Shown one piece after another: positions 17,855 through 28,952 of a stretch of 64,000 nucleotides of DNA. The notes below the pieces were generated by a model that searched no databases, was not told the origin of the DNA, and worked only from the letters and a program-made list of their open reading frames with translations. A program made the translations under genes and the position numbers. The stretch spans positions 2,232,001 through 2,296,000 of the forward strand of contig NZ_CP090376.1 of assembly GCF_022836875.1 (NCBI RefSeq). The letters are read 5' to 3'. Position 1 is the first letter of the stretch, and every line of letters begins with the position of its first letter. This DNA is from Flavobacterium enshiense (GTDB lineage: Bacteria > Bacteroidota > Bacteroidia > Flavobacteriales > Flavobacteriaceae).

Positions 17855-18036
17855 GATTTACGTTTCATTTGCAGCCAAAAACGCTTGCAATTGTTTGTTA
17901 AAAACGTAATTTTACCAGTCGGTTCGACAAATTTAAAACAAATTCGGGTATCAAAAAATTTAAAAAAATAGCATTTCGAATAATTTTAGGAATTATCCTA
18001 TTATTATTACTACTTGGTATAGCTCTTTCTTTACCG

Positions 18037-21000
18037 GTGGTGCAGACGGAAATTGCTGCTAAGGTAACCGAGAAAATCAACCACGACTTCGGCACCGATA
18101 TAAAAATTGAGAAAGTAGCTATTTCTGTTTTTGGAACTGTAAAGCTGAAAGGTATTCTGATATCCGATCACCACAAGGATACATTGTTTTATGTCAATCG
18201 TTTGCAATCCAATATTTTAAGTTTTAAAGAGTTGAAAAATACCCGTTTGTTTTTTGGGCAAGCTAGAATTGACGGGCTGAATTTCAAACTGAAAAAATAC
18301 AAAGGAGAAACAAAGGCAAATATCGATTTGTTTGTTGAAGCTTTTGACGATGGAAAGCCAGGCTCGGGAAAATTCAGATTAAAAACCGACGAATTATACA
18401 TTACCAACAGCCATTTCCGTTTTATTGATGAAAACCTGCAAAGGCCTAAAATACTAGATTTTACTAACCTGAATGGTGAATTGGAGGACTTTTTCATTAA
18501 AGGCCCGAATATTACTGCCAACATAAAAAAAATGGCATTAAAAGATCATCGTGGTTTGATTGTCGAAAATCTTGCAGCTGATTTCACCTACACAAAGAAA
18601 AATATCATCCTCAAAAAAATGGATTTAAAAACAGATGAATCCACTGTAATTGGCGATGTTACTTTAAAATATCATCCTGGAGATTTTTCTGACTTTAACA
18701 ACAAGGTTGTCTTTGATGTTAAGATGGAAAAAGCTTCGGTGTCTTCCAACGAACTGAATTTCTTCTACAACGAATTCGGGAAAAATCTACGTTTTTATCT
18801 CAACACACATCTTACAGGTACACTGAATGATTTCGTATTAAATGATTTACGATTATTGGATCGCAATAAAACTGAAATTATCGGAAAAGTGAACTTTAAA
18901 AACCTTTTCAACAAGAAAAAGGAATTTTACATGAACGGTAATTTTGACAGGGTTAGTGCCAATTATGAAAACCTGAAAGCAATTTTACCGAGAGTTTTAG
19001 GAAAAAGTCTTCCGCAGGTACTGAAAAAACTTGGGAATATCGATTTGGTTGGTGATGTGAAATTAACCAAGAAAACTATTGATGCTGATATTCTTTTATT
19101 GTCGGCTCTTGGAAAATTGGAATCGAAATTGGCGATGACCAACATCAATAACATCAATAATGCGACTTATAAAGGTTATGTTTCTTTAAGTAATTTTGAT
19201 TTAGGTCCGTTGACAGGTCGATCAGACATTGAGCACGCAACTGTAGATTTGGATGTCGACGGAAAAGGCTTCAACAAAAAGTACCTTAATACTTCTGTAA
19301 AAGGGCAGATTCATCAATTCAGATATAACGGTTATACATACCAGAACATTACGTTGGACGGAACAATGAAAATGCCTTACTTTAAAGGATATTTCAACAG
19401 TAATGATCCGAATCTGAGAATGGATTTTAACGGACTCATCGATTTAAGTTCTAAGGTTAAAAATTATGATTTTCAGGCTAATATCGATTATGCCGATTTG
19501 CATTTGCTGAATTTCAGAAAAAAAGATTCCATCGCAATCTTCAAAGGACAGCTTAGTTTTAAGGCCAAGGGAAATACAGTTGATGATATTGAAGGGATAC
19601 TTGAAGTAGCCAATGCGTCTTATCAAAACAGAAAAGATACTTACTTTTTTGATGATTTCCACGTAGAATCAACTTTTGACGCAGATCGTGTCAGAACAAT
19701 TACGGTCAATTCGCCCGATATCGTTCAGGGAAGAGTAATTGGTAAATACAAAGTGAATCAGGTCGCAAAAATTGTTGAAAATGCTCTTGGTAGTTTGTAT
19801 GCAAATTATTCGCCCAATAAATTAAATCCAGGGCAGTTCCTTGATTTCGATTTTGTCATTAACAGCAAGATTATCGAAGTGTTTGATCCGAATATTTCTT
19901 TGGCTGAAAACACCGTTTTAAAAGGAAATATCAATGCGGATGAAGGTAATTTTAAAATGAATTTCTCCTCTCCGAATGTAGTTGCCTATAACAACAAGTT
20001 TGATAATATCCGAATAAATGTTGACAACAAAAACCAGCTTTATAATGCGTTTATCGAGTTGGACAGCATTAAAATGAAGAATTATAAAGTTTCTGACTTC
20101 AGTCTTATAAACGTTACGATGAATGACACCATGTTTGTTCGTTCCGAGTTTAAAGGAGGAAATAAGAATCAGGATGTTTATAACTTGAATTTATATCACA
20201 CCATCGATAAGGATAATAAATCGGTAGTTGGTTTTAAAAAATCAGAGGTTAACTTTAAAAATTATTTGTGGTTTTTAAATGAAAACGATACCGATGATAA
20301 TAAAGTGGTTTTCAATAAGAAACTGACTGATTTTTCCATTGAAAAGATTGCATTGACACACAAAGGCCAGAAAATGGAATTGTCCGGAATGTTGCAGGGA
20401 AAAGACCATAAAGATATACAACTTTCCTTTGACAAAGTAGATTTGGCAAAAGTAACGCCATCACTCACCAATTTGTCTTTTGGAGGGAATTTAAATGGTA
20501 ACGTCAGCCTAAAACAGGATAAAAATATATACCAACCTGCTTCGGCTTTAACCGTTGATTCACTTAAAATCAATAATTATGATTTGGGAGACCTTGATTT
20601 ACAGGTTACCGGGGATAATTCGTTCAGAAAATTCAATGTAAATTCTACCATCAAAAATGACGATGTTGAGAATTTTTATCTCAGAGGGAATGTTGAAATT
20701 GTAGGCGGGCAAAGTTTACTGTCTCTAGATACCGGTTTTTCCAGATTTAACATTGGAGCTTTCGGACCGCTGTTAGGAACTATTTTTTCTGATGTTCGCG
20801 GATTCGCCTCCGGTCAGGCTGCCATTGTGGGAACAGTCAGCAATCCGGAAATTGACGGACGTCTTTATCTGAACGAGGCAGGAATGCGCGTACCGTATTT
20901 GGGTGTGGATTTCAACATGGAACCCAATGCGGTTGTTGATGTGACAGAACATGAATTTCTTTTCCGTCATATTGAACTTACCGATACAAAATACAAAACA

Positions 21001-22437
21001 TCGGGAATATTAGACGGAAGCGTGCGTCATAATAAATTGGCCGATTGGAGTTTGGATTTGGATATTGAATCAGATAATATGCTGATATTGGATACCAAAG
21101 ACAGCGAGGATGCAGCATATTATGGGACTGCATTTATTGATGGAAAAGCAAGTATCAAAGGGCCGACAAATGCATTGGTCGTTAAGGTTGATGCAAAATC
21201 GAATAAGGGAACTTCAATAAAAATCCCTGTAAATGATTCTCAGGGTCAGTCAAGTAACTCGTTTATTCATTTCATTACGGAAAAAGAGAAATTAAGTAAA
21301 GAAAAAGGAACCCCGATTGCTGAAAATAAGTATAAAGGTATGGAGTTGGATTTTAATCTGAACATAAACCAGAATGCGGAAATTGAAATAATTTTGGATC
21401 GTGCGACGGGACATGCCATGAAAGGAAGAGGTGAAGGAACCATTACCATGGAAATGAACACGCTTGGAAAATTCAATATGTACGGGGATTATCAGGTTTA
21501 TCAGGGGGAATATAACTATAAATACGGCGGAATAGTTGATAAAAAATTTCAGGTTAAAAAGTTCAGCACGATTCGCTGGTACGGAGAACCGCTTAATGCT
21601 GTTTTAGATCTTGAGGCCGTATATAAAACCGAAGCTAATCCGGCTGTAATTCTGGATAATGCGTCCTTTAATAAAAAAGTTCCAACGGAAGTGGTTATTT
21701 CAATTAATGGAAATTTAAGCGCTCCCGAACCGGATTTCAGAATTGAATTTCCAACTGTAAGTTCGGTTTTGAAATCTGAAATAGATTATAAATTAAGCGA
21801 TAAAGATGTACGTCAAACACAGGCTATCGCGTTGTTGTCCGGAGGAGGATTCCTTTCTCCTGAAAATGCTTCAAGTTCAGTTACCGGAACATTGATTGAG
21901 AAAGCTAGTTCAGTAGTAAATGATTTGATAACCGGAAGTGACGACAAGTTCAAGGTGGGTGTAAATTATAGTCAAAGAGATAAAGATCCGATGCTGCAAA
22001 CCCAAAGTACAGTGGGTGTTACCATGTCGACACAAATCAATGAACGAATTACAATTAACGGAAAACTTGGTGTGCCTGTTGGAGGAACTGAGCAATCGTC
22101 TATTGTTGGTAATGTGGAATTACAAATGCTTCTTAACAACGAAGGAAGTCTGAAAGCCAGAGTGTTTAACCGTGAAAACGATATTAATTATGTTGGAGAA
22201 GGGGTTGGGTATACACAAGGGGTAGGAATATCATATCAGGTCGATTTTAACAATATGCGCGAGCTGTGGCGAAAAGTATTCTCCAAAAAGGAAAATGATA
22301 ATAAACGTCAGAATCCTTCAGACCAGATGCCGGATTCCGATTTATCACCTGAGTTTATCAAATACATTGAAAGCAAGAAAAATAAGAAAACTCCCGAACC
22401 TAAAAAGGAGCCGCAAAAAATTCCTGAAATAGAATAA
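18037..22437 (+). CDS. tamB: TamB-like translocation and assembly module protein (DUF490)
   Basis: A very large AsmA/TamB-type protein that would span the periplasm as a lipid-transfer or outer-membrane-protein assembly tube. The 1,466 residues from the GTG at 18037 are mainly repetitive beta-structure, ending in the conserved DUF490 domain (MYGDYQVYQGEYNYKYGG, then QAIALLSGGGF). The true N-terminus lies upstream. The same frame stays open from 17902 and encodes IKKFKKIAFRIILGIILLLL, the expected inner-membrane anchor, but no ATG, GTG or TTG is found there. Starting at 18037 would lose the anchor. An ATC codon at 17950 sits where an ATG is expected. No BamA-like TamA gene is adjacent. A Lys/Pro-rich tail closes the protein. 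Confidence 0.88.
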   Translation: MVQTEIAAKVTEKINHDFGTDIKIEKVAISVFGTVKLKGILISDHHKDTLFYVNRLQSNILSFKELKNTRLFFGQARIDGLNFKLKKYKGETKANIDLFVEAFDDGKPGSGKFRLKTDELYITNSHFRFIDENLQRPKILDFTNLNGELEDFFIKGPNITANIKKMALKDHRGLIVENLAADFTYTKKNIILKKMDLKTDESTVIGDVTLKYHPGDFSDFNNKVVFDVKMEKASVSSNELNFFYNEFGKNLRFYLNTHLTGTLNDFVLNDLRLLDRNKTEIIGKVNFKNLFNKKKEFYMNGNFDRVSANYENLKAILPRVLGKSLPQVLKKLGNIDLVGDVKLTKKTIDADILLLSALGKLESKLAMTNINNINNATYKGYVSLSNFDLGPLTGRSDIEHATVDLDVDGKGFNKKYLNTSVKGQIHQFRYNGYTYQNITLDGTMKMPYFKGYFNSNDPNLRMDFNGLIDLSSKVKNYDFQANIDYADLHLLNFRKKDSIAIFKGQLSFKAKGNTVDDIEGILEVANASYQNRKDTYFFDDFHVESTFDADRVRTITVNSPDIVQGRVIGKYKVNQVAKIVENALGSLYANYSPNKLNPGQFLDFDFVINSKIIEVFDPNISLAENTVLKGNINADEGNFKMNFSSPNVVAYNNKFDNIRINVDNKNQLYNAFIELDSIKMKNYKVSDFSLINVTMNDTMFVRSEFKGGNKNQDVYNLNLYHTIDKDNKSVVGFKKSEVNFKNYLWFLNENDTDDNKVVFNKKLTDFSIEKIALTHKGQKMELSGMLQGKDHKDIQLSFDKVDLAKVTPSLTNLSFGGNLNGNVSLKQDKNIYQPASALTVDSLKINNYDLGDLDLQVTGDNSFRKFNVNSTIKNDDVENFYLRGNVEIVGGQSLLSLDTGFSRFNIGAFGPLLGTIFSDVRGFASGQAAIVGTVSNPEIDGRLYLNEAGMRVPYLGVDFNMEPNAVVDVTEHEFLFRHIELTDTKYKTSGILDGSVRHNKLADWSLDLDIESDNMLILDTKDSEDAAYYGTAFIDGKASIKGPTNALVVKVDAKSNKGTSIKIPVNDSQGQSSNSFIHFITEKEKLSKEKGTPIAENKYKGMELDFNLNINQNAEIEIILDRATGHAMKGRGEGTITMEMNTLGKFNMYGDYQVYQGEYNYKYGGIVDKKFQVKKFSTIRWYGEPLNAVLDLEAVYKTEANPAVILDNASFNKKVPTEVVISINGNLSAPEPDFRIEFPTVSSVLKSEIDYKLSDKDVRQTQAIALLSGGGFLSPENASSSVTGTLIEKASSVVNDLITGSDDKFKVGVNYSQRDKDPMLQTQSTVGVTMSTQINERITINGKLGVPVGGTEQSSIVGNVELQMLLNNEGSLKARVFNRENDINYVGEGVGYTQGVGISYQVDFNNMRELWRKVFSKKENDNKRQNPSDQMPDSDLSPEFIKYIESKKNKKTPEPKKEPQKIPEIE

Positions 22438-22478
22438 CTTACCTGTAATAACACTTCTAATTTTACGGCGATATATGT

Positions 22479-22497
22479 AAGGAAAAACCTTTTTTTA
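22479..22497 (+). terminator. Weak candidate terminator after tamB
   Basis: AAGG and CCTT enclose five A and are followed by a T-run, about 40 bases after the tamB stop. The stem is only 4 bases, so this is tentative. Confidence 0.3.
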
Positions 22498-22564
22498 TAG
22501 AAATTGGTTATTCTTTAAGCTATCGTATGTTTTATTTACTAAATTTATTAAAAACAAATTGGTA

Positions 22565-23551
22565 ATGTCAGCAAGTATCAAAAGAATTGGAGTACTAACA
22601 TCGGGAGGAGATTCCCCGGGTATGAATGCCGCCATACGTTCTGTCGTTCGAACCTGTGCCTATCATAAAATTGAATGCATGGGGATTTATCGCGGATTCC
22701 AAGGCATGATTGAAGGAGATATAATCGAAATGGGGCCAAGAGCCGTTAAAAACATAGTCAACAAAGGCGGTACAATCTTAAAATCGGCCCGTTCAATGGA
22801 TTTTATGAGTCCTGAGGGCCGTCAGAGAGCTTATCAAAATCTTAAGAAAAACGAAATCGATGCTCTGGTAATTATTGGTGGTGACGGAAGTTTTACCGGC
22901 GGATTGATTTTTAATAAAGAATTCGGTTTTCCGATTATGGGAATTCCGGGTACTATAGACAATGATATTTTCGGAACAAAATATACCCTTGGTTACGACA
23001 CAGCGTTGAATACTGTTGTTGAAGCTATTGACAAAATTAGGGATACGGCCAACTCTCACAACCGTTTATTTTTCGTTGAAGTAATGGGGCGCGATGCAGG
23101 ACATATTGCATTGAACGCTGGTATTGGGGCTGGTGCAGAGGAAATCCTTATTCCCGAAGAAAATATGGGTTTAGAACGTTTGCTGGAATCGTTGAGAAAA
23201 AGTAAAGTTTCCGGAAAATCGTCCAGTATTGTTGTTGTTTCTGAAGGAGATAAAATCGGAAAGAACGTATTCGAGCTAAAAGATTACGTGGAAGAAAACT
23301 TGCCTGAATATGAGGTGCGTGTTTCTGTTTTGGGACATATACAGCGTGGTGGTTCGCCTTCATGTTTCGACAGGGTTTTAGCTTCACGATTAGGAGTCAA
23401 GGCTGTAGAATCATTATTGGAAGGGAAAACAAATTACATGGTCGGAATTCAAGGCGATAACATTGAACTGACGCCATTAGAACAAGCAGTTAAAGGGAAA
23501 TCTAAAATAGACGGAGAATTACTCAGGGTTTCCGATATCATGTCTACATAA
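22565..23551 (+). CDS. pfkA: ATP-dependent 6-phosphofructokinase
   Basis: 328 residues starting MSASIKRIGVLTSGGD. A TTG six bases upstream gives a two-residue longer frame but is less likely. It phosphorylates fructose 6-phosphate to the 1,6-bisphosphate, the committed glycolytic step. The ATP-site GGDGSFTGG, the catalytic PGTIDNDI and the substrate-binding EVMGRDAG and RGGSPS motifs are present. Gly in GGDGS marks the ATP-dependent type and not the PPi-dependent one. The gene lies 89 bases upstream of gap, so two glycolytic enzymes are neighbours. Confidence 0.96.
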   Translation: MSASIKRIGVLTSGGDSPGMNAAIRSVVRTCAYHKIECMGIYRGFQGMIEGDIIEMGPRAVKNIVNKGGTILKSARSMDFMSPEGRQRAYQNLKKNEIDALVIIGGDGSFTGGLIFNKEFGFPIMGIPGTIDNDIFGTKYTLGYDTALNTVVEAIDKIRDTANSHNRLFFVEVMGRDAGHIALNAGIGAGAEEILIPEENMGLERLLESLRKSKVSGKSSSIVVVSEGDKIGKNVFELKDYVEENLPEYEVRVSVLGHIQRGGSPSCFDRVLASRLGVKAVESLLEGKTNYMVGIQGDNIELTPLEQAVKGKSKIDGELLRVSDIMST

Positions 23552-23586
23552 ATCGAAAAAGGGAATAAAAATCAATTGTTTAATGA

Positions 23587-24642
<1,056 letters not shown>

Positions 24643-24661
24643 AAAAATAGTATTTTTACTG

Positions 24662-24687
24662 AATCCCGTTAAAGCGGGATTTTTTTA
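24662..24687 (+). terminator. Terminator after gap
   Basis: ATCCCG (24663-24668) and CGGGAT (24675-24680) pair across a 6-base loop and are followed by seven T, 20 bases after the gap stop. A typical intrinsic terminator. Confidence 0.88.
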
Positions 24688-24699
24688 TACTCAACACAT

Positions 24700-25554
24700 A
24701 TGAAATTAGTAGTAGATAGCGGCTCCACAAAAGCCGATTGGATTGCCTTAGACGACAACGGAGATATTCAGTTCACAACAAGTACTTTGGGTTTAAATCC
24801 TGAAGTTTTAACGAAAGAAGAACTAATCAGCAGAATTAATAATCGATTCGACATTGCGCAAAATGCTTCCATTGTAAAAGAGGTCTATTTTTACGGAGCC
24901 GGTTGCGGAACTGATCGGATGAAAAATCATTTAACAGAAATCCTTCACGAATATTTTCCAAATGCTCATGTTGAAGTTAAAGAAGATACCTACGCAGCGG
25001 TATTTGCCACGACACCGAGAGGAGAGAAGGCCATCGTTTGTATTTTAGGAACTGGCTCCAACTGCAGTTACTATGACGGAACGGAACTGCATCAGAAAGT
25101 GCAGTCTTTGGGCTATCTTGCGATGGACGATTGTAGTGGAAACCAATTTGGACGTCATTTAATCCGTGCATACTATTTCAACAAGATGCCGAAAGCTTTG
25201 GCTGAAATCTTTGAAAAAGAATACGATTTGGATGCCGATGCCATCAAGCATAATTTATACAAAGTGCCTAATCCCAATGCTTATCTGGCAACCTTTGCCA
25301 AGTTTTTGATTCAGCATAAAGATGATGAATTCCTTCAGAAAATAATTCTGAATGACATGCAGAATTTTGTGGATTTTTACATTACACAATACGAAAACTG
25401 TAGAGAAGTTCCGGTGCATTTTATTGGTTCGATAGCTTATTATTTGAAAAATGAACTGGAATATGTTCTGTCTAAAAATGGATTGAAACTAGGGAATGTG
25501 TTCCGTAAACCTATTGACGGACTTATAAATTATCATTCCGTTCCTCAGCAATAA
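24700..25554 (+). CDS. N-acetylglucosamine kinase (BadF/BadG-type ATPase)
   Basis: A 284-residue sugar kinase of the ASKHA superfamily. The phosphate loop DSGSTKADW is at the N-terminus, GAGCGTD and ILGTGSNCSYYDG form the second phosphate/adenosine region, and DDCSGNQFG holds a probable catalytic acid. Bacteroidetes members phosphorylate N-acetylglucosamine released from cell wall or chitin. It follows gap after a terminator but may also use its own promoter. It ends at a terminator shared with convergent ridA. Confidence 0.85.
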   Translation: MKLVVDSGSTKADWIALDDNGDIQFTTSTLGLNPEVLTKEELISRINNRFDIAQNASIVKEVYFYGAGCGTDRMKNHLTEILHEYFPNAHVEVKEDTYAAVFATTPRGEKAIVCILGTGSNCSYYDGTELHQKVQSLGYLAMDDCSGNQFGRHLIRAYYFNKMPKALAEIFEKEYDLDADAIKHNLYKVPNPNAYLATFAKFLIQHKDDEFLQKIILNDMQNFVDFYITQYENCREVPVHFIGSIAYYLKNELEYVLSKNGLKLGNVFRKPIDGLINYHSVPQQ

Positions 25555-25583
25555 TAGGCATTCTTCAGTAAAGATATTTTAGC

Positions 25584-25629
25584 AAAACACCCTTATGATT
25601 TGATATAGATCTTTTCATAAGGGTGTTTT
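25584..25629. terminator. Bidirectional terminator between the kinase and ridA genes
   Basis: AAAACACCCTTATGA and TCATAAGGGTGTTTT form a perfect 15-base stem with a 16-base loop, flanked by A and T runs. It lies between two convergent genes and can serve both. Confidence 0.88.
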
Positions 25630-25676
25630 ACCATATTTGGTTAGCAGCCAAATATCAACTGTTCTATAGTGCAGAA

Positions 25677-26057
25677 CTATTTAATTGCAATCATCGAGAT
25701 TTCTACATTTACGTTTTTCGGAAGGCAAGCGACTTGAACTGTTTCACGTGCCGGAGCGGTTTTCTCGTCAAAATAGCTTCCGTAAACAGTGTTTATTTTT
25801 GCGAAATCGTTCATGTCACTGATAAAAATAGAAGTCTTGATAACATTTTCAAAGGTCATTTCTGCAGCTTCCAAAACAGCTTTCATATTCTCCATAACCT
25901 GTTTGGTTTCTGTTTCGATGTTATCCAAAACCAAATCGCCAGTGGCTGGATTGATAGCAATCTGTCCCGAAGTATAAAGTGTGTTTCCAACTAAAACTGC
26001 CTGGTTATATGGACCGATTGGAGCTGGTGCTTTCTCTGTAAAAATTATTTTTTTCAT
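25677..26057 (-). CDS. ridA: RidA family reactive intermediate deaminase
   Basis: 126 residues of the YjgF/YER057c/UK114 fold. It hydrolyses 2-aminoacrylate and related enamines formed by PLP enzymes such as threonine dehydratase. The motifs IGPYNQAV, LYTSGQIAINP, the substrate-binding Arg in APARETVQVACLP and the C-terminal VEISMIAIK are present. The family forms a cytoplasmic homotrimer. It stands alone between lptD and the shared terminator. Confidence 0.94.
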   Translation of the reverse strand: MKKIIFTEKAPAPIGPYNQAVLVGNTLYTSGQIAINPATGDLVLDNIETETKQVMENMKAVLEAAEMTFENVIKTSIFISDMNDFAKINTVYGSYFDEKTAPARETVQVACLPKNVNVEISMIAIK

Positions 26058-26157
26058 GTTTTATGTAAACTTTGATTTCTTATATGAATATTGATTCACA
26101 TAAAATTTTAGAATCTGGCTCTGTAAATCTTATGTGATGTATTTATTTTACTTCTGT

Positions 26158-28830
26158 TTACTGTAAAGTTCGGTCCGGTAAACTGCGTTTGTCATACTTG
26201 ATATCGCTCAACACAGAAGATTTGATACCGATGAAAAAGCCCCAACTTGTATTAGGAGCAATCGGTACCCAGTTGAAACTCATTCTCCAGCTTAATAAGT
26301 CTCTTTCAAAACGTAACTGGGTGAATGTTACTCCTTTTTGCACAAAATCATATCCGGACGAGAATCCCATTTTCCATTTTGGCGTTAAATCAATGTTTCC
26401 GGACATCATTAGAGAGTTTCCAATAATTTCATTTTCGCGATTCACATTGGAATAGGTTAAGGAATAAGCCATGGTCAGATTCCAAGGGATTTCTAATTTA
26501 TAGAATTCAGAGTCGTCATTCTCTTTGTTTTTCTCATCTTCCTTTTTGAAAAGACTCTGTCTGTTATCACTAAGGTCAGTACCACGGCCAAATAAATCAT
26601 CTGTACGTCCTCCATTTAAAACAGTTTGTTGGGAAGAATCGCCTTTTGTTTTACCATCGGCACTGGAAATGGCATAATTAATTGTCATGTTGGCTGTTGT
26701 CATTCTGAAAAGACTTCCTCCATTATCAATGTTAAATTTATCGATTCGTCTGCCTGAATTATCTACCGCATATGGGTCTAGTGAAGTTCCGAAATTCAGG
26801 TTTAATTTATTGTCAAAAAATTGAGTTCCCCCATTTACCGATAATGGTGACCAAGCCAATGAATCGGCAGCAATATTGTAATCGGTGGAAAAGGTTAAAT
26901 TGCTGAGTAACATAACCTTTTTAGGTTCTGTTTTGGTTTCGTCTTTGTCACGAACTTTAGCTTCAAAATTGTTGTTTAAAGACATTCCTATTCTATTGGC
27001 TTTTGAATTGGAGGGTCCTCCAAAGATTCCTTCTTGAAAACGGGTATATTCAGCGTATCTGGTTCCTGTGTTGTCCAAAGCATATGTATCATAGTACTGA
27101 TTAAAACTCGGCAAATAAGAATAACTAATTGACGGATACATAACGTGTCGGATAGACTGAATTTTTTTATCATTACCGAAATTAAAGGTTCCATAAATTG
27201 TAGTTCCCACTTGGGTTCTGAAATCATAAGTTCGGTAAGCGTCAAAACCATTTACAGGATTAGTTTCAACAGTATTGGTGTTGGGATTGAATTCTTTTTC
27301 GATCGTTTTAAAGTACCATACTTCATTGTAGTTAGTAGCCGCAGTTACACTGAAGTATTTGAAAACTTTAAAATTCGTACTGATTGGAATTGTGTGCTGA
27401 ATTCCGTTTTTAGCTGTATCAAACATTCCGGGTTTAAAGAAAAGGGAATCCGTAGTGTGAATTCTGTTTTCTCCTCTGAAATTGTACTGGAAATTGATAT
27501 TTTTTATGAAACCTTTCTTGATACCGTTTTTAGGGGCAAATGGGAAAATACGATCCACACTGGCCTGAACTGTCGGCAATGTCATGTCAATTTCTTCTGT
27601 ATTGGTATTTTGAGAATGATTTGCCGTCACAGAAAAATTAACCATCGGAACAGTTTGAAATGTCTTTTGATAAGAAACGGAAGAACTCAAGTTGTTATTC
27701 AATGAAGAACCAATGTTTGTCTGATTTAAAGACTGTCTGAAATATTGACTGCTTCCCAAATTGACGGAAGCCGAAAATCTGGAATTCGGGTTTGCTTTAG
27801 CATCTTGGGAGTGAAACCATTGAATGTTGTATTGTTTTGATCTGGCATAATCCGGAAACCCTTTTTCACTGTTTATCTGGTTTTCAAATCGAAAGTTCAC
27901 ACGTCCGTTAAAGTTGTATCGTTTGGCATAAGCACTTTCCAATCGGAACGCATAACTTCCGTTGGTATAATAATCCCCTAAAACCTGTAAATCATAATAA
28001 TCGCTCAGGGCAAAATAATACCCTCCGTTCTGGAAGAAATATCCTTTTTGCGCAGAATCTCCAAAGGTTGGGATTACGAATCCGGAAACAGCCTTTTCAC
28101 TCATGGGAAAATAAGCGAAAGGCAGGGCAATAGGAGTAGGGACATCGGCAATTACCATATTGGTAAAACCGGTAACTACTTTTTTCTTAGGAACGAATTT
28201 TATTTTTCGTGCTAGAAAATAGTATTCAGGGTCTTCGATATTTTCTGAAGTGGTAAATCGGGCATTTCTCATGAAATAAACCGAATCGTTTTCTCTTTTA
28301 CTTACTTCGGCTTTTACCTTAAACTCACCTTGCTGGGTTCTAGAGTTCCAGACTAGCGCTTTTTTTGTTTTGGTGTTAAAACGGATTGAATCGGGTTCAA
28401 TGACATTCTGTCCTTGTTTGAAAACCGGAATTTGTATGTAATTTCCTAAGCTGTCTTTGATTCTACCGGCATACACTTCGTCTTTTTCATAGTTAAAAAC
28501 GATAATTCCGGCTTTGAGTTCGATGTCTTTATAGATTAATTCGGCTTCATCGTAAAGCGTCAGTTCTTTCTTTTTCTGATCAATTTTTTCGTATTTTTTT
28601 GCTTTACGTTTGACAATTCCTTCCAGTAAACTTTTCTTTTTTTTGATGGTGTCGTTCTTGACAGTGTCTGCTGGTTTGACGATGTCTTTCAGCCCTATAT
28701 TTACGCTATCTTTCTGTTTTGCAGCAGGTATGGGAATTGATTTGGAACGATTTTCCTGAGCTTGAATTTCAAAATTTCCAAGTGTTAGGAAAATTGATAA
28801 TAAAACGATATGAAATAAGTTTGTATGCAA
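26158..28830 (-). CDS. lptD: LPS assembly outer membrane protein LptD-like
   Basis: About 890 residues: a signal peptide (LFHIVLLSIFLTLGNFEIQAQ), a charged Lys-rich linker, an LptA/OstA-like beta-jellyroll region (about 100-230, IELKAGIIVFNYEKDEVYAG) and a long beta-barrel. The role is insertion of lipopolysaccharide into the outer leaflet of the outer membrane. The open frame extends to a TTG at 28881, but that codon is part of a TAagTTTG promoter box, so the TTG at 28830 before HTNLFHIV is preferred. The gene is divergent from two amidase genes with about 120 bases between starts. Bacteroidetes LptD proteins are diverged, so the family call is from architecture and context. Confidence 0.8.
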   Translation of the reverse strand: MHTNLFHIVLLSIFLTLGNFEIQAQENRSKSIPIPAAKQKDSVNIGLKDIVKPADTVKNDTIKKKKSLLEGIVKRKAKKYEKIDQKKKELTLYDEAELIYKDIELKAGIIVFNYEKDEVYAGRIKDSLGNYIQIPVFKQGQNVIEPDSIRFNTKTKKALVWNSRTQQGEFKVKAEVSKRENDSVYFMRNARFTTSENIEDPEYYFLARKIKFVPKKKVVTGFTNMVIADVPTPIALPFAYFPMSEKAVSGFVIPTFGDSAQKGYFFQNGGYYFALSDYYDLQVLGDYYTNGSYAFRLESAYAKRYNFNGRVNFRFENQINSEKGFPDYARSKQYNIQWFHSQDAKANPNSRFSASVNLGSSQYFRQSLNQTNIGSSLNNNLSSSVSYQKTFQTVPMVNFSVTANHSQNTNTEEIDMTLPTVQASVDRIFPFAPKNGIKKGFIKNINFQYNFRGENRIHTTDSLFFKPGMFDTAKNGIQHTIPISTNFKVFKYFSVTAATNYNEVWYFKTIEKEFNPNTNTVETNPVNGFDAYRTYDFRTQVGTTIYGTFNFGNDKKIQSIRHVMYPSISYSYLPSFNQYYDTYALDNTGTRYAEYTRFQEGIFGGPSNSKANRIGMSLNNNFEAKVRDKDETKTEPKKVMLLSNLTFSTDYNIAADSLAWSPLSVNGGTQFFDNKLNLNFGTSLDPYAVDNSGRRIDKFNIDNGGSLFRMTTANMTINYAISSADGKTKGDSSQQTVLNGGRTDDLFGRGTDLSDNRQSLFKKEDEKNKENDDSEFYKLEIPWNLTMAYSLTYSNVNRENEIIGNSLMMSGNIDLTPKWKMGFSSGYDFVQKGVTFTQLRFERDLLSWRMSFNWVPIAPNTSWGFFIGIKSSVLSDIKYDKRSLPDRTLQ

Positions 28831-28878
28831 CGCTTTTAATACTATTTTTGTAAAAATGTGGCTTAATTTTTGACGGGT

Positions 28879-28886
28879 CAAACTTA
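28879..28886 (-). promoter_or_regulatory. Candidate -7 box for lptD
   Basis: Minus-strand TAAGTTTG fits TAnnTTTG and overlaps the TTG that opens the longest lptD frame. If it is used, transcription would begin near 28872, so translation must begin further downstream. A TTTTG lies 14 bases upstream, which is shorter than the usual -33 spacing. Confidence 0.4.
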
Positions 28887-28952
28887 CATATATTTTTCGT
28901 CAAAATTAAGCATTTAATAAAATTATAATCATTCGGAATTATTAGTTCGTAT

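Noticed and set aside
18189..21476. Several open frames on the strand opposite tamB
   Set aside because: They lie wholly within the conserved tamB gene and have no family likeness, so they are shadow frames.
25623..25994. 123-residue open frame opposite ridA
   Set aside because: It is antisense to the well-conserved ridA gene and lacks coding features.
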